NCBI RefSeq assembly: GCF_001053095.1
Contig: NZ_CGBP01000005.1
Location: forward strand, 124,001-188,000
DNA: 64,000 bases
Direction of reading: 5' to 3'
Source: Yersinia similis
GTDB lineage: Bacteria; Pseudomonadota; Gammaproteobacteria; Enterobacterales; Enterobacteriaceae
This document shows, piece by piece, positions 49,867-60,916 of this stretch (the stretch's first letter is position 1; every line of letters starts with the position of its first letter). Both the position numbers and the translations under genes were made by a program. The notes beneath the pieces were generated by a model that was not told the origin of the DNA, searched no databases, and worked only from the letters and a program-made list of their open reading frames with translations.

Positions 49867-51378
49867 TCAGCCAACACTGTGCTCCAAACTGATGGCTAAC
49901 AACTTTTGTGCTTCGACGGCAAATTCCAGTGGTAACTCGGAAAATACGTCCTTACAAAAACCGTTGACGATCATTGAAATAGCATCATCTTCGCTGATAC
50001 CGCGCTGCAAGCAATAGAACAGTTGATCATCACCAATTTTTGATGTTGTGGCTTCATGTTCCAACTGCGCAGTGTTATTTCTGACCTCCACATACGGGAA
50101 CGTATGGGCACCAGAGTCTGGACCAATTAGCATAGAGTCACATTGTGTGAAATTGCGGGCATTATCAGCCCCGGGCAGGATCTTCACTAAACCACGGTAG
50201 GTATTCTGGCTATGCCCGGCGGAGATACCTTTGGCAATAATTGTTGATTTGGTGTTTTTGCCAATATGAATCATTTTAGTGCCGGTATCTGCTTGCTGAT
50301 AACCGTTGGTTAGTGCCACCGAGAAGAATTCCCCCACAGAGTTATCCCCTTGTAGGATCACACTTGGGTATTTCCAAGTAATCGCTGAACCGGTTTCTGA
50401 TTGTGTCCATGACATTTTCGATCCTTCGCCTTCACACAATGCACGCTTGGTCACGAAGTTCAGAATACCGCCCGTACTGTCAGAGCCTGCAAACCAGTTC
50501 TGCACGGTGGAATACTTCACCTCTGCATTTTTGTGCAGAATGACTTCGACTACTGCCGCATGTAACTGATAGGTATCGCGCACCGGTGCCGAGCAACCTT
50601 CGATGTAGCTGACATAACTGCCTTCGTCGGCAATAAGGATAGTTCGCTCAAATTGCCCGGTTTTAGCCGCATTGATACGAAAATAAGTGGATAGCTCCAT
50701 CGGGCAGCGAACACCTTTTGGGACATATACAAAGGTGCCATCAGAGGCAACCGCAGCATTCAGCGCGGCAAAAAAGTTATCTTTAGCCGGAACCACCGAC
50801 CCCAGATATTTCTGTACTAAATCAGGGTATTCCTGAATAGCCTCGCCGAATGAGCAGAAAATGATCCCCTGACCCGCCAGTTTTTCCCGATAGGTGGTTG
50901 CTACCGAAACCGAGTCAAAAATAGCATCAACGGCGACTTCAGCCCCTTCCCGTACCGGGATCCCCAATTGGGCAAAGGCAGACTCTACCTCAGCGGTCAG
51001 GTATTCGTTAGCATTGCTTGGCGCACTACCGTCAGCAGAGGATTGCTGCACGGCTCCGGGCTGCGAATCACAGTTATCATCACAACTGCCACAAGATGGC
51101 GCAGAATAATAGCTGTAATCTTGGTAATCCAAGCCTTGGTAATGGGCCTTCAGCCAGTGAGGTTCTTCCATCTCGAGCCAACTTCGGTAAGCTCCAAGGC
51201 GAAACTCAAGCATCCACTCAGGTTCATTACGCTTCGCTGAGATAGCACGGACGACCTCTTCGTTGATGCCCTTTGCCAGCTCATCAGTGGCCAAGTGTGT
51301 AAAAAAGCCCTCTTTATAACGACCATCACTGACCCAAGCCTGCACATCATCTGGAATTTCTACATTGCTTCGTGTCAT
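49867..51378 (-). CDS. sufB: SufB, scaffold subunit of SufBC2D
   Basis: A 503-residue Fe-S scaffold. The C-terminal beta-helix has Cys and His residues (for example in NFTQCDSML and SIVEGCSAP-like [11 protein letters not shown]). The Cys cluster in [15 protein letters not shown] near residue 100 is also visible. Clusters form between SufB and SufD and are passed to SufA. It is slightly longer than the E. coli protein (495). It follows sufA by 14 nt and precedes the ERIC-like spacer. Confidence 0.97.
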   Translation of the reverse strand: MTRSNVEIPDDVQAWVSDGRYKEGFFTHLATDELAKGINEEVVRAISAKRNEPEWMLEFRLGAYRSWLEMEEPHWLKAHYQGLDYQDYSYYSAPSCGSCDDNCDSQPGAVQQSSADGSAPSNANEYLTAEVESAFAQLGIPVREGAEVAVDAIFDSVSVATTYREKLAGQGIIFCSFGEAIQEYPDLVQKYLGSVVPAKDNFFAALNAAVASDGTFVYVPKGVRCPMELSTYFRINAAKTGQFERTILIADEGSYVSYIEGCSAPVRDTYQLHAAVVEVILHKNAEVKYSTVQNWFAGSDSTGGILNFVTKRALCEGEGSKMSWTQSETGSAITWKYPSVILQGDNSVGEFFSVALTNGYQQADTGTKMIHIGKNTKSTIIAKGISAGHSQNTYRGLVKILPGADNARNFTQCDSMLIGPDSGAHTFPYVEVRNNTAQLEHEATTSKIGDDQLFYCLQRGISEDDAISMIVNGFCKDVFSELPLEFAVEAQKLLAISLEHSVG

Positions 51379-51392
51379 TTAGTTTGCATCAC

Positions 51393-51764
51393 TCAAACGC
51401 CAAAACTCTCGCCACACCCGCAGGAATGCTGAGCTTTAGGATTATTAAATTTAAAAATCTGGTTTAGCCCTTCGCGGACATAATCCACCTCGGTCCCGTC
51501 GATAAACGGCATCGCTTTTAATGGCACGTAAAGCCTGGCGCTACCCTGTTCAAAAACCAGATCATCGCTGGCAGGCTCTTTAGCCATATCCATGACATAG
51601 GCAAAACCGGCACAACCGGACTGTTTGACGCCGAGCTGTAGCCCTTTTATTTGTGGGTCTTGTTGCATAAGCCGTGTAATTTGCGCGGCAGCACTGTCAG
51701 TAATCGTCACGCCTTGCCAGTCATTATCGTCGAGAGAAAATGTCCCAACTGATTCTTGTTGCAT
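51393..51764 (-). CDS. sufA: SufA, A-type Fe-S carrier
   Basis: A 123-residue A-type carrier. The three cluster-binding Cys are C51 (SGCAGF), C115 and C117 (SCGCGESFGV). It takes clusters from SufBC2D and gives them to targets. It is first gene of sufABCDSE and lies behind a strong Fur palindrome. Confidence 0.97.
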   Translation of the reverse strand: MQQESVGTFSLDDNDWQGVTITDSAAAQITRLMQQDPQIKGLQLGVKQSGCAGFAYVMDMAKEPASDDLVFEQGSARLYVPLKAMPFIDGTEVDYVREGLNQIFKFNNPKAQHSCGCGESFGV

Positions 51765-52356
51765 ATGCTCTACCTTATGTTTCTCTATCGCCCGATGAGT
51801 TATTACTTTTCCGGCTAAAAGTTATTAGGTTAAACGTTTTCAGGTTGAAAATTTGCTGGCTGATTATTGGTGGCTCAACACAGATTATTCACAATGGTAG
51901 TGATAATAATTATCACTTCAACCGTTTGTTTTGCAGGGATATTAGGAAAAGTGCCGTTTTGACCTCGAATGAGGTGGCAACGAGCGAAGCATGCTGCGAT
52001 ACCCAAGGAGGTCCAAAAGAAAAAACACTCTTTTATCACCATGAAATAAATCGATAAATTTCGCGGCAATACTAAAAACCCTTGCTATGTCAGAGGCCAA
52101 TCACCATCAGCATCTGCGGTTTTAAAACATTCATAGAAAATACCTATTTCTACATTAACTTTAGCTGAAAACCGCCATGGAGGAAACCTCACGCCGGTAT
52201 TCTCAGTATTGAGCTGGGGAGTGAGGCTAAATCAGGAATAAGTTTCGAAGATAAGTGCCCGTGATAGAGGGGGAGCGCAAAACGAGAATTGAACCTGCCA
52301 GGGACAATGAAAAACCCTGACAGGGGAACGGAGGATATTGGCAAAAAATGACTACG
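51765..52356. other. suf promoter region and menI downstream region
   Basis: A 592-base gap between sufA and menI, both on the minus strand. It holds the suf control region with a Fur palindrome (51901-51915) and probably sites for IscR and OxyR, which I did not locate. A stem-like sequence with CCCTGACAGGG near 52314 may end menI. I see no gene. Confidence 0.5.
51898..51918 (-). promoter_or_regulatory. Fur box upstream of sufA
   Basis: TGATAATAATTATCA (51901-51915) is a 15-bp perfect palindrome of the Fur type. It lies about 135 nt before the sufA start. E. coli suf is repressed by Fe-Fur and activated by IscR and OxyR. Confidence 0.8.
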
Positions 52357-52773
52357 TTAGCGCGTCAAGACGGCGATTGTTAAGCGGGAAGTACAACACA
52401 GATGTTCCTGCTCATCAAAAATCTCAATCTGCCAGACCTGATGACTACGCCCCACATGAATAGCACGGCAACAGCCCCTGACTTTGCCTGAGCGAACTGA
52501 TTTTAGGTGGTTGGCATTGATCTCCAACCCCACCACTTGTTGCCCCTCCACGGTACACAGATAACCTGCCATTGAGCCAAGAGATTCCGCCAATACAACC
52601 GAGGCTCCCCCATGAAGTAGACCAAAAGGCTGAGTCGTGCGGCTATCTACTGGCATTGTTGCCTCCAGTTCATCATCAGACAAGCGGGTAAATTCAATCC
52701 CCAGATGCCCAACCATGCATCCCTGGCTTTGCTGATTTAGCTGTTCCAATGTCGCTGCGCGCTTCCAAAGCAT
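52357..52773 (-). CDS. menI: MenI (YdiI), 1,4-dihydroxy-2-naphthoyl-CoA hydrolase
   Basis: A 138-residue hotdog-fold thioesterase of menaquinone synthesis. The catalytic Glu63 lies in [17 protein letters not shown] and the CoA-binding part around [13 protein letters not shown]. It matches E. coli YdiI. It follows ydiJ (90-nt gap), with a 16-bp tandem duplication between them. Confidence 0.93.
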   Translation of the reverse strand: MLWKRAATLEQLNQQSQGCMVGHLGIEFTRLSDDELEATMPVDSRTTQPFGLLHGGASVVLAESLGSMAGYLCTVEGQQVVGLEINANHLKSVRSGKVRGCCRAIHVGRSHQVWQIEIFDEQEHLCCTSRLTIAVLTR

Positions 52774-52816
52774 TTATTCTCTCCTGTTATCAGTTCACCA
52801 GTAAGGGCCTTATCAT

Positions 52817-52848
52817 TATTCAGCCATATAACTATTCAGCCATATAAC
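52817..52848 (+). repeat. 16-bp perfect tandem duplication
   Basis: TATTCAGCCATATAAC occurs twice in a row (52817-52832, 52833-52848), and a partial third copy (TACTCAGCC) follows. It lies between ydiJ and menI. Confidence 0.9.
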
Positions 52849-52862
52849 TACTCAGCCCCGTA

Positions 52863-55800
52863 TCACACCAGCTCGAGTAAGGCTTGCAACGGATGCCGTA
52901 GGCCATTACCTTCAATACGTTTAACTTGGCTACGGCAGGAATAACCGGTCGCTAAGCAGCGCTTACCTGGCAATTTTTGCAATGCTTGCTGCCATGATAG
53001 CGCATAGATACCCAAAGAATTATCAACGTTCTTCGCCTCATGACCGTATGTACCGGCCATGCCGCAGCATCCAACGCTGACATTTTCAAGCCTTGCACCA
53101 TAACGTGAAAAAATGGCGGCCCAATGCTGACTGCTGGCAGGTAGTGCCGTTGTTTCAGTGCAATGCCCAAACAAATACCAAGACTCACCACTGATTTGCT
53201 GCTCTGGTTGATCAGCCAGAGTCGTTTGTAACCACTCATGAACCAGTTGCACCGTGAAATCACCCCGTGCATCACCCAAAATTTCTTTATATTCGTCGCG
53301 ATAACAGAGCACCAGCGCGGGATCAACACCCACCATCGGCATACCTAATAACGCAATACGATTGAGGAAATCCGCTGTTTTACGTGCTGTTTTCGCAAAC
53401 CGCTGTAGGAACCCTTTGATATGTTGCGCTTTGCCATTGGGTGAAAAAGGCAGCAGGACAGGATTAAAGCCCAGCTTTTCCACCAGCAAGACAAAGTCCG
53501 CCACCACTTGTGCATCGTAATAGCTGGTAAATGGATCCTGCACGATCAACACATGCTGGCGGCGTTCTTGCTCGCTCAGTTTCTCCAATTGTTCCAGTGT
53601 CATGGTACTGGCGTAATGGCCGGATAACGCCTGCTTCAACGTTGGGCTGGAGAGCATAGGTAAATCAACCATACCAATGCTTTTATGGCTTAACGCCCGT
53701 ACCCACGATTGTTTCAAAAAGAAATTAAAGACCTTGGGGGCCTTGGCCATCAATGGGGCATAACTTTCCACCCCTGCCACCACGTAGTCACGTAATGGGC
53801 GGTGATAACGGGTGTGATACAGTTGGAGGAAACGGGAGCGGAACCCCGGTACATCAATTTTTATCGGGCACTGTGTCGAACAGGCTTTACACGCCAGACA
53901 ACCAGACATGGATTCTTTCACTTCATGTGAGAAATCATAGACCCCCTGACTGGCCTGCCAACTGTTGCGGGTCTTTTCAATCAGGCCGCGCAAACTTGGT
54001 CGCTTGCTCGCTAACCCTTTCTCCAGAGCTACGGGGTCAACACCTTGCTCTGAGAGTAATCGTAGCCACTCGCGCACCAGCGTTGCTCGCCCTTTCGGGG
54101 AGTGAATGCGGTCACCGGTGATTTTCATCGATGGACACATTGGGCTATGCACATCAAAGTTAAAGCATAAACCGTTGCCGTTACACTCCATCGCACCACG
54201 GAACGAGGTTCTCACCTCTAGCGGAATACGCCGATCCAGCGTACCGCGTTTGTCTACGCTATCGACCTTCATCATCGGGGCATCACTACCTAACGGTGAG
54301 CAGATTTTCCCTGGATTCAGTCGGTTGTCAGGATCGAATGCCGACTTAATGCGGCGCAGTTCGCTGTATAACACGTCACCGAAAAAGTCGGGGCTGTATT
54401 CTGCCCGAAAGCCTTTACCATGCTCCCCCCACAACAAGCCACCATAGCGGGCAGTGAGTTCTACGACCTGATCGGAGAGCTGTTTCATTAATATTTCTTG
54501 CTGTGGATCGCACATGTCCAATGCGGGACGAACATGTAATACCCCCGCATCAACATGGCCAAACATGCCATACGTAAGGTTGTGGCTATCTAACAATTGA
54601 CGGAATTCAACAATATAATCAGCCAAGTGGTGAGGAGGTACGCAAGTATCTTCAGCAAATGGAATAGGCTTTGCCCGCCCTTTGCTGTTACCAAGCAAGC
54701 CCACCGCCTTCTTGCGCATGCCATAGATACGCTCAATACCGGCTAACTCGCTGCAAATCTGATAACCAATCACCCCACCTTGTCTGGCGGACATCAACTC
54801 ATCTAAGCGTTGGCACAGCGCGGCCATCTGGGTGTCGATTAACGCGGTATCATCACCGGCAAACTCAACAATATTCAGCCCCAGCATCTCTTTATCTGGA
54901 ACGTCAGTGATCAGTTCTTTGACCGAGTGCCAAACAATATCTTCTTTGGCTAAATTAAGAACTTTAGAATCAACCGTTTCCACCGATAACGCTTTCGCCT
55001 CCACCATGAAAGGCGCATTGCGCAAGGCTGAATCAAAGGAGTCATACTTCACATTCACCAAACGGCGAACTTTGGGCAACGGTGTAATATCCAACGTAGC
55101 TTCGGTAATAAAGGCTAATGTCCCTTCAGCGCCGGTTAAGATCCGCGTTAAATCAAAAGTTTGTAGGTCATCACTAAACACGTGACGTAAATCATAACCG
55201 GTCAAAAAACGGTTTAATTTGGGGAATTTCTCTAAAATCAATGCGCGCTGTTCACGGCAACGGTTAAGGACGGTGTGGTAAATGCGCCCCACCACCGAGT
55301 CTTCCTGCGCGATCGTTTCCGCTAATGACGTCGGTATTGCCTGGGTGTCTAACATCTCGCCACCCAGCAAAATAGCACGCAAACCCAAGACGTGGTCTGA
55401 AGTTTTGCCATACACCAATGACCCCTGACCAGAGGCATCGGTGTTAATCATTCCCCCCAGAGTGGCGCGGTTACTGGTAGAAAGTTCCGGCGAGAAGAAA
55501 AAGCCAAATGGCTGCAAGTACTGATTAAGCTGGTCTTTTATCACTCCAGCCTCAACCCGCACCCAGCCTTGTTCTGGGTTAATCTCCAGAATGCGGTTCA
55601 TATGGCGCGACATATCAACCACAATCCCGCGATTCAACGCCTGACCATTGGTTCCTGTTCCTCCACCACGTGGCGTGAATACCAATGATTTAAAACTCTC
55701 CAACCCTGCCAGGCGGCCAATTAGCGCCACATCCGCCGTTGAACGAGGGAAAACCACTGCATCAGGGAGTAGTTGATAAATACTGTTGTCCGTAGCCATG

Positions 55801-55919
55801 GTCAGGCGATCGGCGTAATTAGTAACAGTATCGCCGGTAAAACCGTTTTGCTTCAAAGCGTCCAAAAAATCCAGTACCGACTGAATGACACCCGGTGCCT
55901 GAGAAATTTGTGGGATCAT
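52863..55919 (-). CDS. ydiJ: YdiJ, FAD/4Fe-4S oxidoreductase (D-2-hydroxyacid dehydrogenase type)
   Basis: A 1018-residue flavoprotein. The FAD-binding PCMH domain is N-terminal (about residues 40-270, with FTPRGGGTGTNGQALN and GGMINTDASGQGS). Next come the FAD-oxidase C-terminal domain, a ferredoxin-like Fe-S part with GCLACKACSTQCP (about residue 665) and a Cys-rich C-terminal domain (VGCCGMAGTYGHE). The plan is that of D-lactate/D-2-hydroxyglutarate dehydrogenases. I start at 55919 (MIPQISQAPGV), the E. coli start; 17 upstream in-frame residues are not conserved. It is divergent from ydiK. Confidence 0.93.
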   Translation of the reverse strand: MIPQISQAPGVIQSVLDFLDALKQNGFTGDTVTNYADRLTMATDNSIYQLLPDAVVFPRSTADVALIGRLAGLESFKSLVFTPRGGGTGTNGQALNRGIVVDMSRHMNRILEINPEQGWVRVEAGVIKDQLNQYLQPFGFFFSPELSTSNRATLGGMINTDASGQGSLVYGKTSDHVLGLRAILLGGEMLDTQAIPTSLAETIAQEDSVVGRIYHTVLNRCREQRALILEKFPKLNRFLTGYDLRHVFSDDLQTFDLTRILTGAEGTLAFITEATLDITPLPKVRRLVNVKYDSFDSALRNAPFMVEAKALSVETVDSKVLNLAKEDIVWHSVKELITDVPDKEMLGLNIVEFAGDDTALIDTQMAALCQRLDELMSARQGGVIGYQICSELAGIERIYGMRKKAVGLLGNSKGRAKPIPFAEDTCVPPHHLADYIVEFRQLLDSHNLTYGMFGHVDAGVLHVRPALDMCDPQQEILMKQLSDQVVELTARYGGLLWGEHGKGFRAEYSPDFFGDVLYSELRRIKSAFDPDNRLNPGKICSPLGSDAPMMKVDSVDKRGTLDRRIPLEVRTSFRGAMECNGNGLCFNFDVHSPMCPSMKITGDRIHSPKGRATLVREWLRLLSEQGVDPVALEKGLASKRPSLRGLIEKTRNSWQASQGVYDFSHEVKESMSGCLACKACSTQCPIKIDVPGFRSRFLQLYHTRYHRPLRDYVVAGVESYAPLMAKAPKVFNFFLKQSWVRALSHKSIGMVDLPMLSSPTLKQALSGHYASTMTLEQLEKLSEQERRQHVLIVQDPFTSYYDAQVVADFVLLVEKLGFNPVLLPFSPNGKAQHIKGFLQRFAKTARKTADFLNRIALLGMPMVGVDPALVLCYRDEYKEILGDARGDFTVQLVHEWLQTTLADQPEQQISGESWYLFGHCTETTALPASSQHWAAIFSRYGARLENVSVGCCGMAGTYGHEAKNVDNSLGIYALSWQQALQKLPGKRCLATGYSCRSQVKRIEGNGLRHPLQALLELV

Positions 55920-56598
55920 TAGTGTGACCCTATCTATATATGAGTTTATTTTTAATGTATGCGCGGTCACTTTACGTGATTTATAAGTATCAAACCGCCT
56001 TTGCGCTTCTGTTTTTAAACGTTATCGCACATACCGTTACCGCTAAGAGATTATCCGTTAGCAATAACCTTTGTCGAATAATTTATGTCAATTCAGAACG
56101 ATGGGAAAGTGATGGGTATCGACTGAGGGCAAATAGGGTAAAAATATATTAAATATCAAAATATTATATTGTACAAATTGCAGACACAATATATTAAAAT
56201 GGTGCTATCCAGCCATGCTTAGTTGATTAACTCTAATTTTTACTACGCGATAGCGTTACAGATTTTTCTCATTAGAGCATGACGGGTATAACTGTTAAAA
56301 ACACAATAAATACATCATGATTATACCCAATAGATTTCAAAATACAGGACGGCGGCAAGCAAGAGACAAGTGGGTCTGGCCCCCATTTGAACAGTATTTA
56401 TGCTGCCCACAGGGTGATTCGGGTGACAACCTGCCGGGAGCAGAGTTGAACGCTGTTTGCAGCGGCCTCGTAGAGGCAAGGCCCGAGGATAGGCCAGGTA
56501 ACCTGTAGCCCACCACCTGCAACTTAATAGGTGGCGGGGATAACGCAATAGCAGTGCAATGGCCACTTTGCCATGATTATCGAAATGAGAGTTCACTA
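55920..56598. other. Divergent ydiJ/ydiK region
   Basis: A 679-base gap. It holds an A+T-rich stretch (56100-56320), an isolated ERIC-end-like sequence CATGACGGGTATA at 56278-56290, and an ERIC-type element (56321-56544) that ends about 55 nt before ydiK. No gene. Confidence 0.5.
56321..56544 (+). repeat. ERIC-type repeat with internal core, second copy
   Basis: It starts TTATACCCAATAGATTTCAA and has GGCGGCAAGC. The core TTGAACGCTGTTTGCAGCGG with CCTCGTAGAGGCAAGGCC matches the 36915-37149 element. The right end CACCTGCAACTT is present but its last 20 bases have decayed. It has no CCCCAGGAGCTT landmark, so the middle differs. Confidence 0.82.
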
Positions 56599-57702
56599 AT
56601 GAATGATCCGCAACAACGTCGTCTCGATTTACCTAAACTGATGTTTGGGGTGATATTCATTATGGTAATGATTATCGCCAGTTTTTGGGTAATACAACCT
56701 TTTGTCATGGGATTAGCTTGGGCGGGTATGGTGGTCATTGCGACCTGGCCGCTGTTAATCCGATTGGAGAAACTTCTTTGGGGCAGGCGTTCACTGGCCG
56801 TTGTTGTCATGACGATATTGCTCATTTTACTGTTTGTTATTCCTATCGCGCTGTTGGTCAGTAGTCTGGTTGAAAACAGCGCCCCACTGATCCAATGGGC
56901 TTCCAGCCCATCAAATCTGCGTATGCCTAATGTGGATTGGATGAAATCGATTCCATTGGTAGGCGATAAACTTTATAGCAGTTGGCATACCTTAATTTCT
57001 GGCGGCGCTAACGCTTTAATGGCTAAAGTGCAGCCTTACGTCGGTGCCACTGCTACCTGGTTTGTGGCACAAGCGGCTCATGTTGGCTATTTTCTGATTC
57101 ATCTGGCATTGATGGTGCTATTTAGCGTTTTGCTCTATATCCATGGTGAGCAAGTCGCCTTAGGTATCCGTCATTTTGCCATGCGTGCTGCCGATAAACG
57201 TGGCGATGCGGTGGTAGTGATGGCGGCGAAAGCGATTCGTGCTGTTGCGTTGGGCGTGGTAGTCACCGCGCTGGTACAAGCCATACTCGGAGGAATAGGC
57301 CTTGCTGTCGCGGGTATTCAATATGCCACCATATTGACGGTATTAATGTTCATCTGCTGTGTTGCGCAACTCGGTCCATTACTGGTGCTGATACCTGCGA
57401 TCATATGGGTGTATTGGACCGGTGATACCACGTGGGGAACGGTACTCTTGGTCTGGAGTTGTATCGTTGGGACATTAGATAACTTTTTGCGCCCATATCT
57501 GATCCGTATGGAAGCCGATATGCCAATGATTTTGATCCTCTCTGGGGTGATCGGGGGCTTGTTATCCTTTGGTATGATTGGACTATTTATCGGGCCAGTG
57601 GTGCTGGCTATCTCATATCGCCTGATCTCGGCCTGGGTTCACGAAACTCCAGAACCCGAAGAGAGTGTTAACGATGCCGTTAAGCATTTAGAAGAGCTTT
57701 AA
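56599..57702 (+). CDS. ydiK: YdiK, AI-2E-family membrane protein
   Basis: A 367-residue membrane protein of the AI-2 exporter/UPF0118 family with about eight helices. The N-terminal hairpin is MFGVIFIMVMIIASFWVIQP and AWAGMVVIATWP, and the C-terminal part contains LSGVIGGLLSFGMIGLFIGPV. The transported substrate is unknown. The start at 56599 follows GAGAG and fits E. coli; an ATG at 56554 lies near the repeat element and is not conserved. Confidence 0.9.
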   Translation: MNDPQQRRLDLPKLMFGVIFIMVMIIASFWVIQPFVMGLAWAGMVVIATWPLLIRLEKLLWGRRSLAVVVMTILLILLFVIPIALLVSSLVENSAPLIQWASSPSNLRMPNVDWMKSIPLVGDKLYSSWHTLISGGANALMAKVQPYVGATATWFVAQAAHVGYFLIHLALMVLFSVLLYIHGEQVALGIRHFAMRAADKRGDAVVVMAAKAIRAVALGVVVTALVQAILGGIGLAVAGIQYATILTVLMFICCVAQLGPLLVLIPAIIWVYWTGDTTWGTVLLVWSCIVGTLDNFLRPYLIRMEADMPMILILSGVIGGLLSFGMIGLFIGPVVLAISYRLISAWVHETPEPEESVNDAVKHLEEL

Positions 57703-57707
57703 TCCTA

Positions 57708-57741
57708 AGGGGTTTGGTGGTTATCCTGCCGAACCCCTTAT
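57708..57741 (+). terminator. ydiK terminator hairpin
   Basis: Stem AAGGGGTTTGG/CCGAACCCCTT with one mismatch, 5 nt after the ydiK stop, and a short A/T tail. Confidence 0.6.
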
Positions 57742-57959
57742 ATTCAGCATATATTCACGATTATTAATAAACCTCGATTTTTTACACCCTATTAATTTAT
57801 AATAAACCGCTTATCTGATTAGCTATTACGCCATCTCATTAGTGATAACCATCTGAAACTATCTCATTCTACTTCTTATTTAATATTTTTTATTCAGAGG
57901 ATTCTTAATGACTAAGCCACGGAATTTGCTTAAGATTATTATTAGTTAGATTGCATCTC

Positions 57960-58072
57960 TCTTAAGACGCTTAAATAATCCATTTAATGATAGCTTATTT
58001 AAGCGTCTGTGATCTAGTACACGTATTGCTGTGTGTAGTCTTTGCCTGTCACCTAAGACAGGCTTTTTTTTT
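57960..58072 (+). ncRNA. rprA: RprA small regulatory RNA
   Basis: It has the RprA core TATTGCTGTGTGTAGTCTTT (58024-58043) and a terminator stem GCCTGTC/GACAGGC (58044-58050 with 58057-58063), followed by nine T residues. A 5' hairpin with a 14-bp stem AGACGCTTAAATAA/TTATTTAAGCGTCT (57965-57978, 57995-58008) corresponds to the E. coli 5' stem. E. coli rprA lies next to ydiK as well. RprA, with Hfq, activates rpoS translation and is induced by the Rcs system. The 5' end is set by a TTAGAT -10-like element (57946-57951) and is approximate. Confidence 0.85.
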
Positions 58073-58154
58073 GCTATTACATCTCACGCGTCATTATTTG
58101 TATATTGGCTACCTTTCCTTAATTTTGATTTCATTGTTATGAACCAATTAATTG

Positions 58155-58184
58155 CAAAAAAAATCCGCAACCTAAGCTACGGAT
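58155..58184 (-). terminator. ppsA terminator
   Basis: On the minus strand: ATCCG ... CGGAT stem (58163-58167 with 58180-58184) followed by eight T residues. It lies 75 nt after the ppsA stop. Confidence 0.7.
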
Positions 58185-58259
58185 GATTAATACATATGAA
58201 TACTCGTCTCAATGAACATTCACACTCACTCACAAACACTCATCCCTAACCCTGAGTTA

Positions 58260-60644
58260 TCAATGTTTGGTGTGTTGCGCCAGGCTCAGCCAGGTTTTCA
58301 CTACGGTATCTGGATTAAGAGACAAGCTGTCGATCCCCTGCTCCATTAGCCACAGGGCAAAATCTTCATGGTCTGACGGACCTTGGCCACAAATCCCGAC
58401 ATATTTACCGTGGCGTTTAGCCGCTTGGATTGCCATTGATAACAACGCTTTTACTGCCTCATTACGCTCATCAAACAACGCCGATACCACGCCAGAGTCA
58501 CGATCCAACCCCAGTGTCAGTTGAGTCATATCGTTGGAACCAATGGAGAAACCATCAAAATGCTCAAGGAATTGCTCTGCCAGTAACGCATTAGAAGGAA
58601 TTTCACACATCATGATGATCTTCAGACCATTCTCGCCGCGCTTCAATCCTTGCCTTGCCAGCTCGGCCACCACAGCCTCCGCTTGAGCTACCGTCCGCAC
58701 AAAAGGCACCATCACTTCGACGTTAGTCAGCCCCATCACATTGCGCACTCGCTTCATCGCCTCACATTCCAGAGCGAAGCAATCACGGAAGTGATCAGAA
58801 ACATAGCGGCCTGCGCCACGGAAACCTAGCATTGGGTTCTCTTCGTGCGGTTCATAACCCGCTCCCCCCACCAGATTGGCATACTCATTAGACTTAAAGT
58901 CAGACAACCGCACGATCACCGGTTTTGGCCAAAATGCTGCCCCCAATGTAGCGATCCCCTCAGTCAGGCGACCGATATAGAACTCAACCGGGTCATCATA
59001 GCCATGCATCAGCGCTTTGATCTCAGCCTGTAGCGCAGGCTCCTGCTGATCGAACTCCAGAAGAGCTTTAGGGTGCACACCAATCATCCGATTGATAATA
59101 AACTCCAGCCGCGCCAGACCTACCCCTTCATTAGGCAAACGAGCGAAATCAAAAGCCCGGTCCGGGTTGCCAACATTCATCATGATTTTCAACGGTAAAT
59201 CAGGCAGTTCAGTGACTTGCGAACTTTGAACCGAGAAGTCCAGTAGCTCGTGATAAACGTAACCCGTATCCCCCTCAGCACAGGAAACGGTAACATTTTG
59301 GCCCTCTTTCAATAGGTCGGTTGCATTACCACAACCGACCACCGCAGGTATCCCCAGTTCACGAGCAATAATCGCGGCATGGCAGGTACGCCCACCACGG
59401 TTGGTAACAATGGCAGAGGCCTTTTTCATGATTGGTTCCCAATCAGGATCAGTCATATCTGTCACCAGTACATCACCCGCCTGAATTCGATCCATCTCAC
59501 TAATATCATGAATAACTTTGACCAGACCCGCGCCAATGCGATGACCGATAGCACGGCCTTCCACCAGCACATTACTTTGATTATTCAACTGGTAGCGTTC
59601 CATCACCTGCTCATTGGAACGCACCGTTTCCGGGCGAGCCTGCACGATAAACAACTGACCCGTATGACCATCTTTGGCCCACTCGATATCCATTGGACGG
59701 CCATAATGTTCTTCAATCAACAACGCCTGATGTGCCAATGCTTCTACTTCATCATCACTGAGAGCGAAACGATTGCGTTGTATTTCTGGCACATCTTCAA
59801 TACACACCTGCTTGCCATGCTCTTGATTCTCGGCATATACCATCCGAATCTTTTTGGACCCCATATTGCGCCGCACGATGGCCGGTTTACCGTTACGCAA
59901 TGTGGGTTTGTGTACATAAAACTCATCAGGGTTAACCGCCCCCTGTACCACCATTTCTCCCAGACCATGCGCTGCGGTGATAAAGACCACTTGATCAAAA
60001 CCAGACTCGGTATCAATCGTGAACATCACGCCCGAAGACGCAAGGTCAGAACGCACCATCCGTTGTACACCGGCAGACAATGCTACACCGCGGTGGTCGT
60101 ACCCCTGATGCACACGATAAGAAATAGCCCGGTCATTAAACAGTGAAGCGAACACATGCTTAATTGCGACCATTATCGCATCAATACCCTGCACATTAAG
60201 AAATGTCTCTTGTTGCCCAGCAAAGGACGCATCCGGCATATCTTCTGCTGTCGCAGAAGAGCGAACAGCAAACGATGCCTCAGGTTCGCCGTCAGCTAAT
60301 TGCTTATAAGCGTCATAAATTGATTGTTCGAACTCTGGGTGGAACGGCGTCTCAATAACCCATTGACGGATCTGAGCGCCCGCTTTGGATAATTCTGCGA
60401 TATCGTCAATATTGGTATTATCCAATAATTGATAAATCCGTTGGTTGACACCACTTTGCTCCAGGAAGTCGTTAAACGCCTGAGCTGTGGTAGCAAAGCC
60501 ATTGGGCACAGAAACGCCCAGTTCAGAAAGATGAGTTATCATTTCACCCAGGGAGGCATTTTTACCCCCTACGCGGTCAACATCGTGCATGCCAAGCTGG
60601 TTGTACCAAAGCACATTACAGCGGGTGTGGCCATTGTTGGACAT
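58260..60644 (-). CDS. ppsA: Phosphoenolpyruvate synthase
   Basis: A 794-residue enzyme that makes PEP, AMP and phosphate from pyruvate and ATP. It has the N-terminal nucleotide-binding domain ([34 protein letters not shown]), the phospho-His swivel motif [21 protein letters not shown] and the C-terminal PEP/pyruvate barrel ([17 protein letters not shown]). It opposes pykF in the PEP cycle. It is divergent from ppsR, its regulator, as in E. coli. Confidence 0.98.
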   Translation of the reverse strand: MSNNGHTRCNVLWYNQLGMHDVDRVGGKNASLGEMITHLSELGVSVPNGFATTAQAFNDFLEQSGVNQRIYQLLDNTNIDDIAELSKAGAQIRQWVIETPFHPEFEQSIYDAYKQLADGEPEASFAVRSSATAEDMPDASFAGQQETFLNVQGIDAIMVAIKHVFASLFNDRAISYRVHQGYDHRGVALSAGVQRMVRSDLASSGVMFTIDTESGFDQVVFITAAHGLGEMVVQGAVNPDEFYVHKPTLRNGKPAIVRRNMGSKKIRMVYAENQEHGKQVCIEDVPEIQRNRFALSDDEVEALAHQALLIEEHYGRPMDIEWAKDGHTGQLFIVQARPETVRSNEQVMERYQLNNQSNVLVEGRAIGHRIGAGLVKVIHDISEMDRIQAGDVLVTDMTDPDWEPIMKKASAIVTNRGGRTCHAAIIARELGIPAVVGCGNATDLLKEGQNVTVSCAEGDTGYVYHELLDFSVQSSQVTELPDLPLKIMMNVGNPDRAFDFARLPNEGVGLARLEFIINRMIGVHPKALLEFDQQEPALQAEIKALMHGYDDPVEFYIGRLTEGIATLGAAFWPKPVIVRLSDFKSNEYANLVGGAGYEPHEENPMLGFRGAGRYVSDHFRDCFALECEAMKRVRNVMGLTNVEVMVPFVRTVAQAEAVVAELARQGLKRGENGLKIIMMCEIPSNALLAEQFLEHFDGFSIGSNDMTQLTLGLDRDSGVVSALFDERNEAVKALLSMAIQAAKRHGKYVGICGQGPSDHEDFALWLMEQGIDSLSLNPDTVVKTWLSLAQHTKH

Positions 60645-60916
60645 CGAAACAATCCTTTTACATTGTCGATTAGTTACGAACAGTTTGTAGGGTACGAACA
60701 GCAGTTATCGTCGCTGAAAAATCAGCTATTTCAGACTAGCACAATGATCCATAACCTATGGACAGGTGAATCGATCAACCCAACAAGAAAAATTTTTTGT
60801 TGGCTATTCTTGTGACAAAGGCTTTACCCGCGGGGCGAATGAGGCACACTGATTCCACTTAACTTACAGCCTATATCAACGTCATTGGCGTTGTGGCTTG
60901 GCAGCAAGGAGTCAGC

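Noticed and set aside
59379..60146. A 255-codon open frame on the plus strand opposite ppsA
   Set aside because: It lies wholly within the firmly identified ppsA on the other strand, has no ribosome site or family pattern, and its composition is what the ppsA codon pattern would give.
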